Source: Lepus europaeus (Eukaryota; Chordata; Mammalia; Lagomorpha; Leporidae). Taken from it: a stretch of 64,000 nt of DNA. The stretch's first letter is position 1. Each line of letters begins with the position of its first letter. Of the stretch, positions 1-10,089 are shown piece after piece. The notes beneath the pieces are model-generated. The model worked only from the letters and a program-made list of their open reading frames with translations, was not told where the DNA came from and searched no databases. A program made the translations under genes and the position numbers. The stretch spans positions 102,053,439 to 102,117,438 of the forward strand of contig NC_084850.1 of the NCBI RefSeq assembly GCF_033115175.1. Direction: 5' to 3'.

Positions 1-379
1 CTCAGAAATTATTAGACGAGGTAGTTGTCCCCACTGATGAATTGGAACAAGATAACTGTTAGCCAAACTTGAGTCAGGCTTCTTTCTTTCCTGCAGGCTC
101 CTGAACTCTGCTTGCCCCAAGCCCCAGCAAGCACCAAAAACAAACATGGTACAACAGCTTCTCGTGGGAATGCACGCTGGCGATCAGCTCCCACTGCTCA
201 TTTCCCCTTCCATGTGCAGCTTCCTCTCCACAGATTCTGCTTATCACCACTTGCTTTCTTCTCACTCTATAAAAGAAAAAAGCCTTTTTCTGTTTGCTTC
301 TGAGATGCCTGCAGACTTCTGAGATGCAAGAGGTCTCCCTGTGGCAACAATCTTTCCTCCTAAGGAAAGTCTCTCCCTA
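1..379 (+). mobile_element. LTR-like sequence (unclassified)
   Basis: It has a CTATAAAAG box near 267-275, followed by a pyrimidine-rich stretch and the twice-repeated phrase CTTCTGAGATGC. This is the layout of the U3/R part of a retroviral LTR, and it abuts an old L1 fragment. No paired LTR is visible. The call rests on layout only. Confidence 0.3.
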
Positions 380-1060
380 GGTCCAAAAACAAACTTGATC
401 TGGATCTCACGCCATACACCAGGGTAAATTCCAAACAGGTGAAAGGTTTAAATAGAAACAATTAAAACAATAAAACTTTGAAATAAATGTTAAGACTATC
501 TTTCTGGAACTATCTGGAATAGGGCTGGGGAATCATGCAAGACAGGAAATACATAAATCATAAAAGATAGCTGATCAGAGATTATATTTTTCTAAATATA
601 TATTAAAGGACATCTATAACATGCAAAGGACAAATAGAGTTAGGGAAAAAATATTACAATGCAACTGACAGCTAATATCCCCAATTACAAATAGCTTCTA
701 CAAATTGATAAGAAAAAAATCACCCCAAAGAAAACTGGACAAGGGATATGAAAACCTGGAGAAGATGAAATCTAAATGGCCAAAAAAGGAAGAAAATGTT
801 CCATTGCACAAGCAGCCAGGAAAATGCAAATTAAAGCAATTAAACAGTATTAGTTCTCAGAATGTCAAAAATTAAAGACAACATCAACTTTAATGAACTC
901 ATATTTCACTGATGGGATTAGCAAATGTTACAATCTTTTGCAAGAAGGACTTTGGCTGAATCTACTCACCAACCACAAATACTCTTACCTTAATTTAATA
1001 CTACAACTTCAAAATACACGAAGAAAAATTGACTGGCACAATTAAAACTTGACTTATAAA
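380..1060 (+). mobile_element. Old L1 fragment (end of ORF2 and 3' region)
   Basis: The translation near 385-450 gives the L1 ORF2 C-terminal phrase LDLTPYTRVNS in a decayed frame. It is followed by A-rich text typical of L1 3' ends (ACTGGACAAGGGATATGAA near 732). Heavily mutated. Confidence 0.7.
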
Positions 1061-1256
1061 CAATACTTGCAGAGAAGGAGAACATCCTCTTTCTAATTCC
1101 TCTCAGTAACTCATGGTTGATAGCAGGAGAAATTCATCAGGAAAGATATAAACAATTTAAATGGCCCAACTAAGAATTTTGAACCAATAGATACACAGAA
1201 CACAGTAAATCCAATGTTGTAATGTGTATTTTGCCATGTCATGAGTCTTGTGATTT

Positions 1257-1573
1257 TTTTTAAAAAGATTTTTTAATTTATTTGAAAGGCAGAGTTACAG
1301 AGAGGGAGAGAGGTTTTCCATTTACTGGTTCACTCTCCAAATGGCCACAACAGCCGGAGCTGTGCCGGTCCAAAGCCAGGAGTCAGGAGCTTCTTGCGGG
1401 TCTCCCACGTGGGTATAAGGGTCCAAGGACTTGGGCCATCTTCCACTGTTTTCCCAGGCACATGAACAAAGAGCTTGATGGGAACTGGAGCAGCCGGGAT
1501 ATAAAGTGGTGCCCATATGTGATGGTAGCACTGCAGGCAGCACCTGAACCCATTACACCACAGCACTGGCCCC
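1257..1573 (-). mobile_element. C-SINE
   Basis: It begins with the inverted A/T tail (AAAAAGATTTT, TTTGAAAGGCAGAG), continues through the diagnostic body (CCAGGAGTCAGGAGCTTCTT, GGGCCATCTTCCACTG) and ends at the inverted tRNA-like head, GCACTGGCCCC. Confidence 0.9.
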
Positions 1574-2046
1574 AGCATACTGATATTTTAATTATTATTA
1601 GTGTGTCCATGCTTTGACAACACTAATTCCATTTTGAGCTTTCTCTTGTAACACAAGCTACAACTGAGTAAAATGGCTGGCTGATAGTCATTTTGATGAC
1701 TGGCATGACTGATGACCACAATGACAAATGTGTGACGGTATGCAAATGAGAGTTGATGTCTGGGACTCTTCCTTCCCAAATTCACATCTGGGAGCTGAGA
1801 CAATACAACTTTTGGAACCATAAATACCAGTACCTTCAGACTGCCATTTTGAGACACATCTCATTGTGAGTCCATGGCCTCGGGGTATTCACTCTGACAA
1901 GGCATCAGCTGCTGGAGGCTTTGCACAAGTCAGTAGTCTTTTGACTTCATGATTGGCAGCACTCCAGACCAGTATGAGCGTCATCTTGAAGGGACTGCTC
2001 TCCTAGACCATTCGGATAACTTCTTCCAGTGCTATAAGATGGGTTC
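1574..2046. other. Unassigned, LTR-like sequence
   Basis: No gene is seen. An ATAAATAC box near 1820 precedes CCATTTTGAGACACATCTC, which resembles the promoter/R region of a mammalian ERV LTR. Ends could not be defined. Confidence 0.25.
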
Positions 2047-2630
2047 AAGTTGTGGTGGCGTGGGTTAAGTGCCGGCATCCCAAATGAGCAACAGCTTCCC
2101 ATCCAGATCCTTGCTAACACATCTGTGAAAGTAGCGGAAGATGGCCTGCCCCTGCCACTCACGTGGGAGACCTGGATATAGACCCCGATGGAGCTCATGG
2201 CTTCTGCCAGGACTAGCCCTGGCCGTTGTGCCTATTTGGGTAGTGAACCATGGAACATTCTCTCTCTCTCTGTGTCACTCTGCTTTTTTAAAAAATTATT
2301 TATGTGAAAGAATGACAGAGACAGACAGAGAGAGATCTGTCATCTGCTGGTTCACTCCCCAAATGGTTGCAATGGCTGGAGCTGAGCCAGGCTGAAGCCA
2401 GGAGCCTGGAACTCCACCCAGATCTCTCATGTGGGTAGCAAGGGCCGAAGTACTTGAGTTGTTTTCCACTACTTTCCCAGGTGGATTAGCAGGAAACTGC
2501 ATCAGAAGTGAAGCAGCCAGGACTCAAACCACTGTTCATATTGGATGCCAGCATCACAGACAGCAGCCTAACCCGACAACACCAGTCCTGCCTTTCAAAT
2601 AAAAAATAAATAAATTTTCATTAAAAAAGA
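2047..2630 (+). mobile_element. C-SINE split by a second SINE
   Basis: The head and body (about 2047-2290) are on the + strand, and the tail (CTTTCAAATAAAAAATAAATAAA, from about 2590) resumes after an inserted minus-strand copy. The two halves together make one full element. Confidence 0.75.
2288..2590 (-). mobile_element. C-SINE inserted into another C-SINE
   Basis: Complete minus-strand copy running from an A/T-rich inverted tail to an inverted head ending CACCAGTCC. It separates the body and tail of the + strand SINE around it, so it is the younger of the two. Confidence 0.8.
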
Positions 2631-2636
2631 TGTTTG

Positions 2637-2955
2637 GGGCCTGAGGTATGGCATACTCAGTTAAGCTGCCACCTGCAGTGCCAACATCCCAAATGGGGGC
2701 TGGTTGATTCTGGCATGCTCCACTTCTGATCCAACTACCTGCTAATGCACCTGGGAAAATCAGCGAAAGATGGACTAAGTGCTTGGGCCCCTGCACCCAG
2801 AGGGGAGACCTGGAAGAGGCTCCTGGCTTTGGCCTGGGCCAGCTGGCTGCTGCAGGCAGCTGGAGAGTGAACCAACAGATCTCTCTCTCTCTCTCTCTGC
2901 CTTTCTGTAACTTTGCCTTTCAAATAAAAAATAAATATTTTTTTGAAAAAAAGAT
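2637..2955 (+). mobile_element. C-SINE
   Basis: The head GGGGCCTGAGG leads into the standard body, the (TC)n stretch at 2881-2898 and the tail TTTCAAATAAAAAATAAATA. Confidence 0.85.
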
Positions 2956-3897
2956 GTTCTGTTGGTTATGTGCTTGAGTAATTTTTGCTTACCTATTTTT
3001 GCCTAAATTTTCATATATTCCTTTCACTTATTCTGTTGTTATGCACATTGCAATAAATGGATTTAATCAGAATCTACCTCACTTAGTTTGTCATTTGATT
3101 AAAGAATAAAAGGACTTTGCCAGGGTAGTCCACGTTCCCAATGCCTGGTCCAGCGTGACACCGAACAACTGGAAGCTACATACAATCTTCGCAAGCAAAA
3201 CCTGCAACAGTTTTGAAAACTACCTCTGAACTTGAACCTCAAAGCAAATTTCTCCAAATTTGGACTGAACATCATTCAAAAAGCATTATCAGGCCACAAT
3301 AGAACTAGTTTAAAAATCACTGATACCTGGATTAACTTCTTGTTCGTGTGGGTAGTACCAAATGGTGTCAGAGACTGACATTTTCTGCTCTCCCTCCAGA
3401 TAGATACCTTCTTTGACTGGGAGAACAGCATTTCCACCCCTGCTGACCAGAGTCCAGCAAAGGGGCAACTGACAGTTCTAGAACAAAGCTCCCTGTAACA
3501 AAATTTGATACTGTAACTTTTCCACTATAGTTTACTTTTAATGCTTTAATATTTTCTAATTTCTGTTGTGCTTTTTCCCTCAGATCCCTGAGTTGTTTAG
3601 ATATGAGATTTTGATTTCCCAAAATGTTGACATTTTTGTTATTTATTTCTAAAGTGTGTTTAGAGACTGATCTGATCTGCCTGATCAGTAGGTGCAGGAA
3701 TGGATGTTTTAAAATTCAATACATCCCACCAAATTATTTTCCAAAACTTTTGTAAAATTGAAACTCCTGCCAGCAGCATATAAAAGGGCTCATCTTAAGA
3801 TCTGCCCTCACACTGAATGTTGTTGCTTTATTTTCCCCATTCTGAGAACCAAACCCAGTGCTATCTAATTTGCTATGATGTGCATTTTCTTTCTTGC
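2956..3897. other. No gene seen; partly old L1
   Basis: AT-rich intergenic sequence. Near 3710-3790 the text (AATTATTTTCCAAAACTTTTG, ACTCCTGCCAGCAGCATA) reads as a decayed minus-strand L1 3' region. The remainder is unassigned. Confidence 0.4.
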
Positions 3898-4232
3898 TTT
3901 TTTAAAAAAAGTTTTTATTTATTTATTTGAAAGACAGAATTACAGACACAGAGAGAGGGAGGCAGAGAGTTCTTCCATCTTGTTGGCTTACTTCCCAAAT
4001 GACCACAACAGCCAGGGCTGGGCCAGGCCAATTCCAGGAACCTGGAACTCCATCCAAGTCTCCCACGTGGGTGGCAGGAACCCAAGTACATGGATCATCT
4101 TCAGCTGTTTTCTCAGGCACATTTGCAGGGAGCTGGATCAGAGGTGGAGCAGCTGGAACTTGAACCAGTGCTCATATGGGATGCTGGTGTCACAGGCAGC
4201 AGCTTAACTCACTGTACCACAATGCTGGCCCC
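3898..4232 (-). mobile_element. C-SINE
   Basis: Inverted tail TTTTTATTTATTTATTTGAAAGACAG, standard body, and inverted head ending CACAATGCTGGCCCC. Confidence 0.9.
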
Positions 4233-4677
4233 AGATGAGTGTTTTCATGACAACTAGTGATCATGTTTCTTGGCTATTGAAATTTATGCATACTTTTAAA
4301 ATTTTTCATATCCATTGCTTTTTCTTCCCTTAGGTGGTTTGTCTTTCTTACCAATTTGTGAATATTATCCCTATCATTTGTTTCAACTGTATTTCCTTTA
4401 TATCTTCAAATTTAATTAAGAAAAATCATCTGATTAAATATATCAGATACATCTGATTTTTTTCCCTTACAGATTCTGCGTTTCTTGCCCAGTGAATTCA
4501 CCCTAATTCAGGCTTAAAATATGTCTTAAATTTATTTTAATATTTTTATTGTTTTAATTTTTAAAGTTAAACTTTAACCCAGTTGAGATTTATTCTGGTG
4601 TGTGATAGGAGATGGGATCAGTTTATATTTTCCAACTGGATAGCCAACTTCCCAGCATTAATCATTAAATGAATATA
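4233..4677 (-). mobile_element. Old L1 fragment
   Basis: AGTTGAGATTTATTCTGGTGTG and CCAACTGGATAGCCAACTTCC are decayed forms of a well-known minus-strand L1 ORF2 passage. A younger C-SINE interrupts it on the right. Confidence 0.6.
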
Positions 4678-5032
4678 CCCCTTTCTTTCTTTCTTTTTTT
4701 TTTTTTTTTGACAGGCAGAGTGGATAGTGAGAGAGAGAGAGAGAGACAGAGAGAAAGGTCTTCCTTTTTGCCGTTGGTTCACCCTCCAATGGCCGCTGCA
4801 GCCAGCGCATCACGCTGATCCAAAGCCAGGAGCCAGGTGCTTCTCCTGGTCTCCCACTCGGGTGCAGGGCCCAAGGACTTGAGCCATCCTCCACTGCCTT
4901 CCTGGGCCATAGCAGAGAGCTGGCCTGGAAGAGGAGCAACCGGGATAGAATCCGGCGCCCCAACCGGGACTAGAACCCGGTGTGCCGGCGCCACAAGGAG
5001 GAGGATTAGCCTGTTAAGCCATGGCGCCGGCC
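4678..5032 (-). mobile_element. C-SINE, CSINE2-type, with TSD
   Basis: Young type: TTTTGACAGGCAGAGTGGATAG, GAGGAGCAACCGGGATAGAAT, ending GGCGCCGGCC. It is flanked by AATATACCCCTTTC on the left and AATATACCCTTTTC on the right, a near-perfect TSD. Confidence 0.92.
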
Positions 5033-5084
5033 TAATATACCCTTTTCCAACTCAAGGCCACTTTCATTCTATAAATCCCCAAAC

Positions 5085-5445
5085 GTTTATTTTTTTAAAC
5101 TTCATTTATTTATTTATTTATTTAGAAGGCAAAATATCAGAGAGAGAGGGAGAGTGAAGGAGAAAGAAAGAGAGAGAAAGAGTCTTTCAGCTGCTGATTC
5201 ACTCCCCAAATGGCCGCAACAGCTAGGGCTGGGCCAGGCCAAAGCCAGGAGCTAAGAACTCCATCTCTGTCTCCCACACGGGGGGCAGAGGCCCAAACAC
5301 TTGGGCCATTATCCACTGCCTTCTCAGATACATTACCAGATAACTAGATTGGAAGTGGAGCAGCCAGGATTCAAACTGGCACTCTGGTATGGGATGCTGG
5401 CATTGCAAGCAGAGGCTTGGCCCACTGCAACACAATACCAGCCCC
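5085..5445 (-). mobile_element. C-SINE
   Basis: Inverted (ATTT)n tail, standard body (CCAAAGCCAGGAGCTAAGAA) and an inverted head ending ATACCAGCCCC. An older, more diverged copy. Confidence 0.88.
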
Positions 5446-5669
5446 TGTTGTTGATTTCTGAATTCTTATTTTGCTCTTTATATACATGTATATATATCCA
5501 TATATATATACTCGCTTCACAAATACTACGTTGACTTCAGAAATAGTTTGAACACCAACTAGTGGTAATCTTCCTCACTATTTTTGTCGTTTTCTTTAAT
5601 ATTTTTAAACATTTATTCTCTCTTGTGAATGGTAAAATCATTTTATTTAGTTTCAAAAATAACTGTCAA

Positions 5670-5940
5670 GGAAGCAGGCAGGTTAGCCTAGCAGTTCCAT
5701 TCCCAGTGCCTGGGTTTGATTCCCAGCCCTAGATCCTGACTCTAGCTTCCCGCCAGTGCAGACCCTGGGAAGTAGTTAATGATAGCTCAAGTAATTGGGT
5801 CCATGCCACTCACATGGGAGACCTGGACTGAGTACCCAGCTCCCAGAGCAGCCTGAGCTATTGAAGGCATTTCGGGAATGAATCAGCAGTGGGGAACTTT
5901 CTCTGTTTCTCTGCTTTTCACATACATTTTAAAAAGTTTT
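5670..5940 (+). mobile_element. Diverged C-SINE-like element
   Basis: The tRNA-like head (GTTAGCCTAGCAGTTCC, GGGTTTGATTCCC as B box) leads into a recognisable body (CACATGGGAGACCTGGACTGAG) and a decayed A/T tail. An old subfamily. Confidence 0.7.
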
Positions 5941-6026
5941 AGTAACCATTGAAACTTCAATATTTTATAATTTTCTTCTTATAAAGTCAACTCCTTTTCT
6001 GAAAGTTCATTCTTAGATATTGTAAC

Positions 6027-6343
6027 TTTTTTTTTTTATTTGACAGATAGAGTTAGACAGTGAGAGAGAGAGACAGAGAGAAAGGTCTTCCTCCTGTTGG
6101 TTCACCCCCCAAATGGCTACTACGGCCGGAGCTACGCCAATCCGAAGCCAGGAGCCAGGTGCTTCCTCCTAGTCTCCCATGTGGGTGCAGGGCCCAAGCA
6201 CTTGGGCCATCCTCCACTGCCTTCCCGGGCCATGGCAGAGAGCTGGACTGGAAGAGGAGCAGCCGGGACTAGAACCCGGCGCCCATATGGGATGCTGGCA
6301 ATGCAGGCGGAGGATTAGCCAAGTGAGCCATGGCACCAGCCCC
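6027..6343 (-). mobile_element. C-SINE with TSD
   Basis: Complete inverted copy. AGATATTGTAAC occurs directly before the T tract and directly after the terminal CAGCCCC, giving a 12-bp perfect TSD. Confidence 0.93.
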
Positions 6344-6780
6344 AGATATTGTAACGTTTGATAACTTAGATATTGTAACTTTGTTATTATGGATAGCAAA
6401 TTTTTTTCTATTTCTAAACTGATAGAGAAAATCTATCAGTTTTTATAGTTTTCTTATCCAATCCAATTATCAAATTTTCATAGGAATTCTGGTTGATTTT
6501 CATAGTCTCTTACTTTTTTGAGATACGATATCATATCCAATTAAAAAGGATACTCTCTTCCTTTCAAATTCTTAGCTCTAATGACCTTATCCTCTATCAC
6601 ATTAGCTAGAGCTGTGAGAACAATGTTGAGTGACACATGGTGGAGGGTATCACTATCTTGTTGCTAATGTTAATGAAAATAACGGGGACATTTTTCTTTG
6701 AAAGTGAAAAGTATTCATTCATTCATTCATTCATTCAATAAATGTTTATTGAATAGCTATGCCTTGTCAGATACTGGATT
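6344..6780 (-). mobile_element. Old L1 ORF2 fragment
   Basis: Decayed minus-strand L1 text including ACAATGTTGAGTGACACATGG and GGTATCACTATCTTGTT, the usual ORF2 passage. It ends beside a (CATT)n run at 6716-6736. Confidence 0.55.
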
Positions 6781-6796
6781 AGAAACCCTGCTTTGT

Positions 6797-7134
6797 GCTG
6801 GCGCCATGGCTTAACAGGCTAATCCTCTGCCTTGCGGCGCCGGCACACCGGGTTCTAGTCCCGGTTGGGGCGCCGGATTCTATCCCGGTTGCCCCTCTTC
6901 CAGGCCAGCTCTCTGCTATGGCCTGGGAAGGCAGTGGAGGATGGCTCAAGTCCTTGGACCCTGCACCCGCATGGGAGACCAGGAGAAGCACCTGGCTCCT
7001 GGCTTCGGATCAGCATGATGCGCTGGCCGCAGCTGCCATTGGAGGGTGAACCAACGGCAAAAAGGAAGACCTTTTTCTCTGTCTCTCTCTCTCTCTCTCA
7101 CTATCCACTCTGCCTGTCAAAAAAAAAAAAAAAG
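6797..7134 (+). mobile_element. C-SINE, CSINE2-type, first half of a SINE dimer
   Basis: Full copy with a clear Pol III B box (GGGTTCTAGTCCC near 6851), body, (TC)n and a terminal A14. Its left TSD (AGAAACCCTGCTTTG, 6781-6795) is not repeated straight after its own A tail but only at 7223, beyond a second SINE fragment. Confidence 0.93.
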
Positions 7135-7142
7135 CCAAAGGT

Positions 7143-7222
7143 GGGGCAGGCGCTGTGGTGTAGTGGGTTAAAGCCCTGGCCTGAAGCGTCGGTCTCCCAT
7201 ATAGAAAAAAAAAAAAAAAAAA
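7143..7222 (+). mobile_element. Truncated C-SINE head with its own A tail
   Basis: GGGGCAGGCGCTGTGGTGTA begins a SINE head that stops after about 60 bp (CTCCCATATAG) and goes straight into A19. The right TSD AGAAACCCTGCTTTG follows at 7223-7237. Confidence 0.9.
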
Positions 7223-7239
7223 AGAAACCCTGCTTTGCT

Positions 7240-7747
7240 ACTTCCTAGTTTTTGTTAAAAGCACTATTGACACAATTCACTTACCATAAAATTTACCAAT
7301 TTAAAACTTACATATGGTTTGTTCTATGATTCTTGGTATTTTCCCAAAAATGTGTGACCATTACCAAAATCTAATTTTAGAATATTTTGTCACCCCAAAA
7401 AGAAACATCATACCCATTAACAGTCATTCCTCATTCCTACCTCTTACCCTCTGCCACAGAAAACCACTATCTCTTTAGTATATTCTAAAAATTTTATATG
7501 AATGGGATTATAAAATACATGGCATTTTGTGATTGTCTTCTATCACTTAGAATATTTTCAAGGTTCATCCATGTTATGCCATGTATCAGTACTTCATTCC
7601 TTTTATTAGTTTTCATTGTGGTAAGAACACTTAACATGATATCTACCCTCAACAGAATTTTCAGTGAATGATTCAGTTCCCTGTATGCACAATATTGTAC
7701 AGCAATCTCTAGAACTTGGTCATCTTATGTAACTGAAACTTTATACC
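7240..7747 (-). mobile_element. Old L1/HAL1-type fragment
   Basis: TTTTGTCACCCCAAAAAGAAA and ACCCATTAACAGTCATTCC are hallmarks of an old minus-strand mammalian LINE-1 3' region. It continues after the MaLR insertion to about 8270. Confidence 0.6.
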
Positions 7748-8166
7748 TGCTGTTATGGTTGGGGTGTGATTTGAGTGTGTCCCCCAAAGGTTCACGGCCA
7801 GAAGCTGTGGCAGTATTGTGGTGGTAGAACCTAGAAGAGGTGGGACCTAATGAAAGGTACTTATGTCGTTGGGGGTGCTGCTTTCAGAGGGATTAATGCA
7901 GTTCTCACTGAACCCCAGTTAGTTCCCCTGAGAGTGAGTTGTTGTCAAGGAGCAACCCTGGCTCCTGACCCCCACTGACTTCCTATCTCACCATGTGACC
8001 TCCTCTGCATGCACTCCTGCCATTTTGATGCCATCTACCCTGGGAGTGAGATGGAGCCACCCAATCCTGGACTTTCAGCTTCCAAAACTGAGCTAAAGAA
8101 ACCTTTTTTCATTATATGTTACCCAGCCTTAGGTATTTTGTTAACAGCAACAGAAAACATACTAGG
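7748..8166 (+). mobile_element. MaLR-type solo LTR (MST/MLT1 class)
   Basis: It begins TGTTATGGTTGGGGTGTGAT and ends with a form of the MaLR terminus (AACAGCAACAGAAAACATAC). In between it shows the class layout: GTGGGACCTAATG, CACCATGTGACCTCCTCTG and the run TACCCAGCCTTAGGTATTTTG. It sits inside old L1 sequence. Confidence 0.75.
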
Positions 8167-8269
8167 GTACCTTTTTAACTGCAACTCTCTCCCTTTCCCC
8201 CTCCTTTTCGCCCCTGGTAACCACCATTCTACTCTCTATTTCTAGGAGTTGGACTATTTTAGAAGTACA

Positions 8270-8585
8270 TTTGCTCCTTGCTATCTATGAGAAAGGGGTT
8301 CCAGGACATCCTGTAAATACCAGACTGCCCAGATGCCCAAGTTTCTTATTGAAAGTGATATAGTATTTACATACAACCTATGCATGCCCTTGTATATACT
8401 TTAAACCATCTGTAGATTACTTATAAAACCTTATATAATGCACCTAATAAGGTAGATAGTCATTGTACTGTATCTGTATCATTTAGAGAATAATGACAAG
8501 AAAAAATACATTTTCAGATTTTCAAAAGATATTTCCAATGAATGATTGGTTGATTCTGCAGATATAGAGGGAGGACAGAACTTTA
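8270..8585. mobile_element. Tigger-like DNA transposon fragment
   Basis: The text is a decayed Tigger-type non-autonomous element: a left part with CCAGGACATCCTGTAAATACC and a right end reading GGTTGATTCTGCAGATATAG. Terminal ends are degraded. Confidence 0.55.
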
Positions 8586-8588
8586 TTT

Positions 8589-8899
8589 TTTAAAAATTTA
8601 TTTTATTTATTTGAAAGACAGAGTTACAAAGGGAGGTAGAGACAGAGAGAGAGGTCTTCCATCCCCAGAAGGCCGCAATGGCTGGAACTGCACCGATCCG
8701 AAATCAGGAGCCAGGAGTTTCCTCCGGGTCTCCCACGTGGATGCAGAGGCCCAAGGGGTTGGGATATCTTCTACTGCTTTTCCATGGCATAGCAGAGAGC
8801 TGGATTGGAAGAGGAGCAGCCGGGACTAGAACCAATGCCCATATGGGATGCCGATGCTTCAGGCCAGGGCTTTAACCCACTGCACCACAGCACCAACCA
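8589..8899 (-). mobile_element. C-SINE with TSD
   Basis: Inverted copy flanked by AACTTTATTTTT on the left and GACTTTATTTTT on the right. Confidence 0.88.
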
Positions 8900-9075
8900 G
8901 GACTTTATTTTTATTACTGTATACACTACACTTCATTTATCCATGTATCACTTGTTGGATGTTGGGTTGTTTCCACTTTTTAGCTCTTATTAATAATGCT
9001 ATGAGCTTTTGTGTACAAATATTTGCATAAACATATTTTTCTCTTGTATGGATACCCAAGGAATGGAATTGCCTG
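8900..9075 (-). mobile_element. Old L1 3' fragment (left half)
   Basis: TTTATCCATGTATCACTTGTTG and GGATACCCAAGGAATGGAATTG are the usual minus-strand L1 3' text. The same element resumes near 9566 with GATCATATGGTAACTCTGTG. Confidence 0.7.
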
Positions 9076-9565
9076 GTGTAGGGGAATGAGGCCACATTTG
9101 ATCTCTTCCCTTTTAGGATTTCTTTTCAACTGGACCTGAGAATTAAAATCACATAAGGCAGAGCCACACCAGAAAAGCATACAAATGTATTTAATATAGA
9201 TGTTACATGGTGTGGGAGACTTCATAAAGAAATAAAAACCCAAAGATACAGTTAGAATCAATCAGTTATATACTTGATAGAACAAAGAATAGTTAAGTTT
9301 TGAAAAAGTATATTGTGTGGTGGGGGAAGCCTTGAAACAAGAGTTCAACAAAGTCTGTACAGAATTGTCTCCATCTCCACTTCCTACCCTTGATGATGAC
9401 AGTGTTGCTCTCCTTCTAGTAGATGGAGGGCATGGTTCACATAGGAATTTTATCTGCTTTAAAGAACCAGAAGGAAGGTCACAATGATCCTCTCTCACCT
9501 GCTGTTTTTCAAGTGCCTTTTAACTCAAAATAGTCAATATGCCAGGCTGATGTATTTTTAACTCC
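9076..9565. mobile_element. LTR-like insertion splitting an L1
   Basis: About 490 bp, beginning TGTAGGGGAATGAGG, separates two halves of one L1 that would otherwise be contiguous. The TG start and size suit a solo LTR. The 3' terminus (near CTCCCTCACTA) and family are uncertain. Confidence 0.45.
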
Positions 9566-9708
9566 CTCACTAGATCATATGGTAACTCTGTGTTTAAAAT
9601 TTTGAAGAACTGCCCAACTGTTTTCTGAAACAGCAGCACCACTTCATATCCCATCAGTGGGCCACGGCATGGTTCCAGTTTGTCACACGCTTGCTAATGC
9701 TTGTCACT
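9566..9708 (-). mobile_element. Old L1 3' fragment (right half)
   Basis: It continues the L1 broken at 9075: GATCATATGGTAACTCTGTG, then CACTTCATATCCCATCAGTG. Confidence 0.65.
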
Positions 9709-9890
9709 ATCTTTTGCTCTTTCTTTTCCCTTCCTCCCTCCCTGCTTCCTTCCTTCCTTCCTTCCTCCCTCCCTCCCTTCTTCCTTCCTTCCTTCCTTCC
9801 TCCCTTCCTTCCTCCCTTCCTTCCTTCCTTCCTCCCTCCCTCCCTTCCTCCCTTCCTTCCTCACTCCCTCCCTCCCTTCCTTTTTGTTTG
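9709..9890. repeat. Pyrimidine microsatellite (CTTCC/TCCC)n
   Basis: About 180 bases of almost pure C/T on the + strand, mixing CTTC and CTCC units with local mirror symmetry. Apparent Ser/Pro-rich reading frames here are by-products of the repeat. Confidence 0.95.
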
Positions 9891-9954
9891 TTAATTCAAG
9901 TAGAGCCTGTAGCAGATATGGAGAAACAACTTGTTTTTCATCCTCCCCCTCCTT

Positions 9955-10089
9955 CTTTTTACTTTTTTATCTGAAAGAGAGAGAAAGATCTTCCATCTGC
10001 TGATTCAATCTCCAAATCCCCAAATGCCCACAACAGCCAAAACTTGGCCAGGTGGAAACCAGGAATCTGGAATTCAAACCAAGTATTCC
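9955..10089 (-). mobile_element. C-SINE, part 1 (interrupted by the half-L1)
   Basis: The inverted tail and body (GAAAGATCTTCCATCTGCTG, CCAGGAATCTGGAATTCAAACC) stop at AAGTATTCC, where an L1 element begins. The rest of the same SINE resumes at 15194. Confidence 0.88.
10077..10089 (+). repeat. Left TSD of the half-L1
   Basis: AACCAAGTATTCC, repeated exactly at 15194-15206 straight after the element's poly(A). Confidence 0.95.

Noticed and set aside
1282-1617. Many 60-140 codon frames with phrases like CFPRP or GSWLWIG
   Set aside because: They are translations of C-SINE copies on either strand and recur wherever a SINE lies; not genes.
6797-6870. tRNA-like heads with A and B boxes
   Set aside because: They are SINE Pol III promoters, lacking a foldable acceptor stem; not tRNA genes.
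9657-10003. Pro/Ser/Leu-rich reading frames of 67-105 codons in three frames
   Set aside because: They translate the pyrimidine microsatellite; no homology or splice context.
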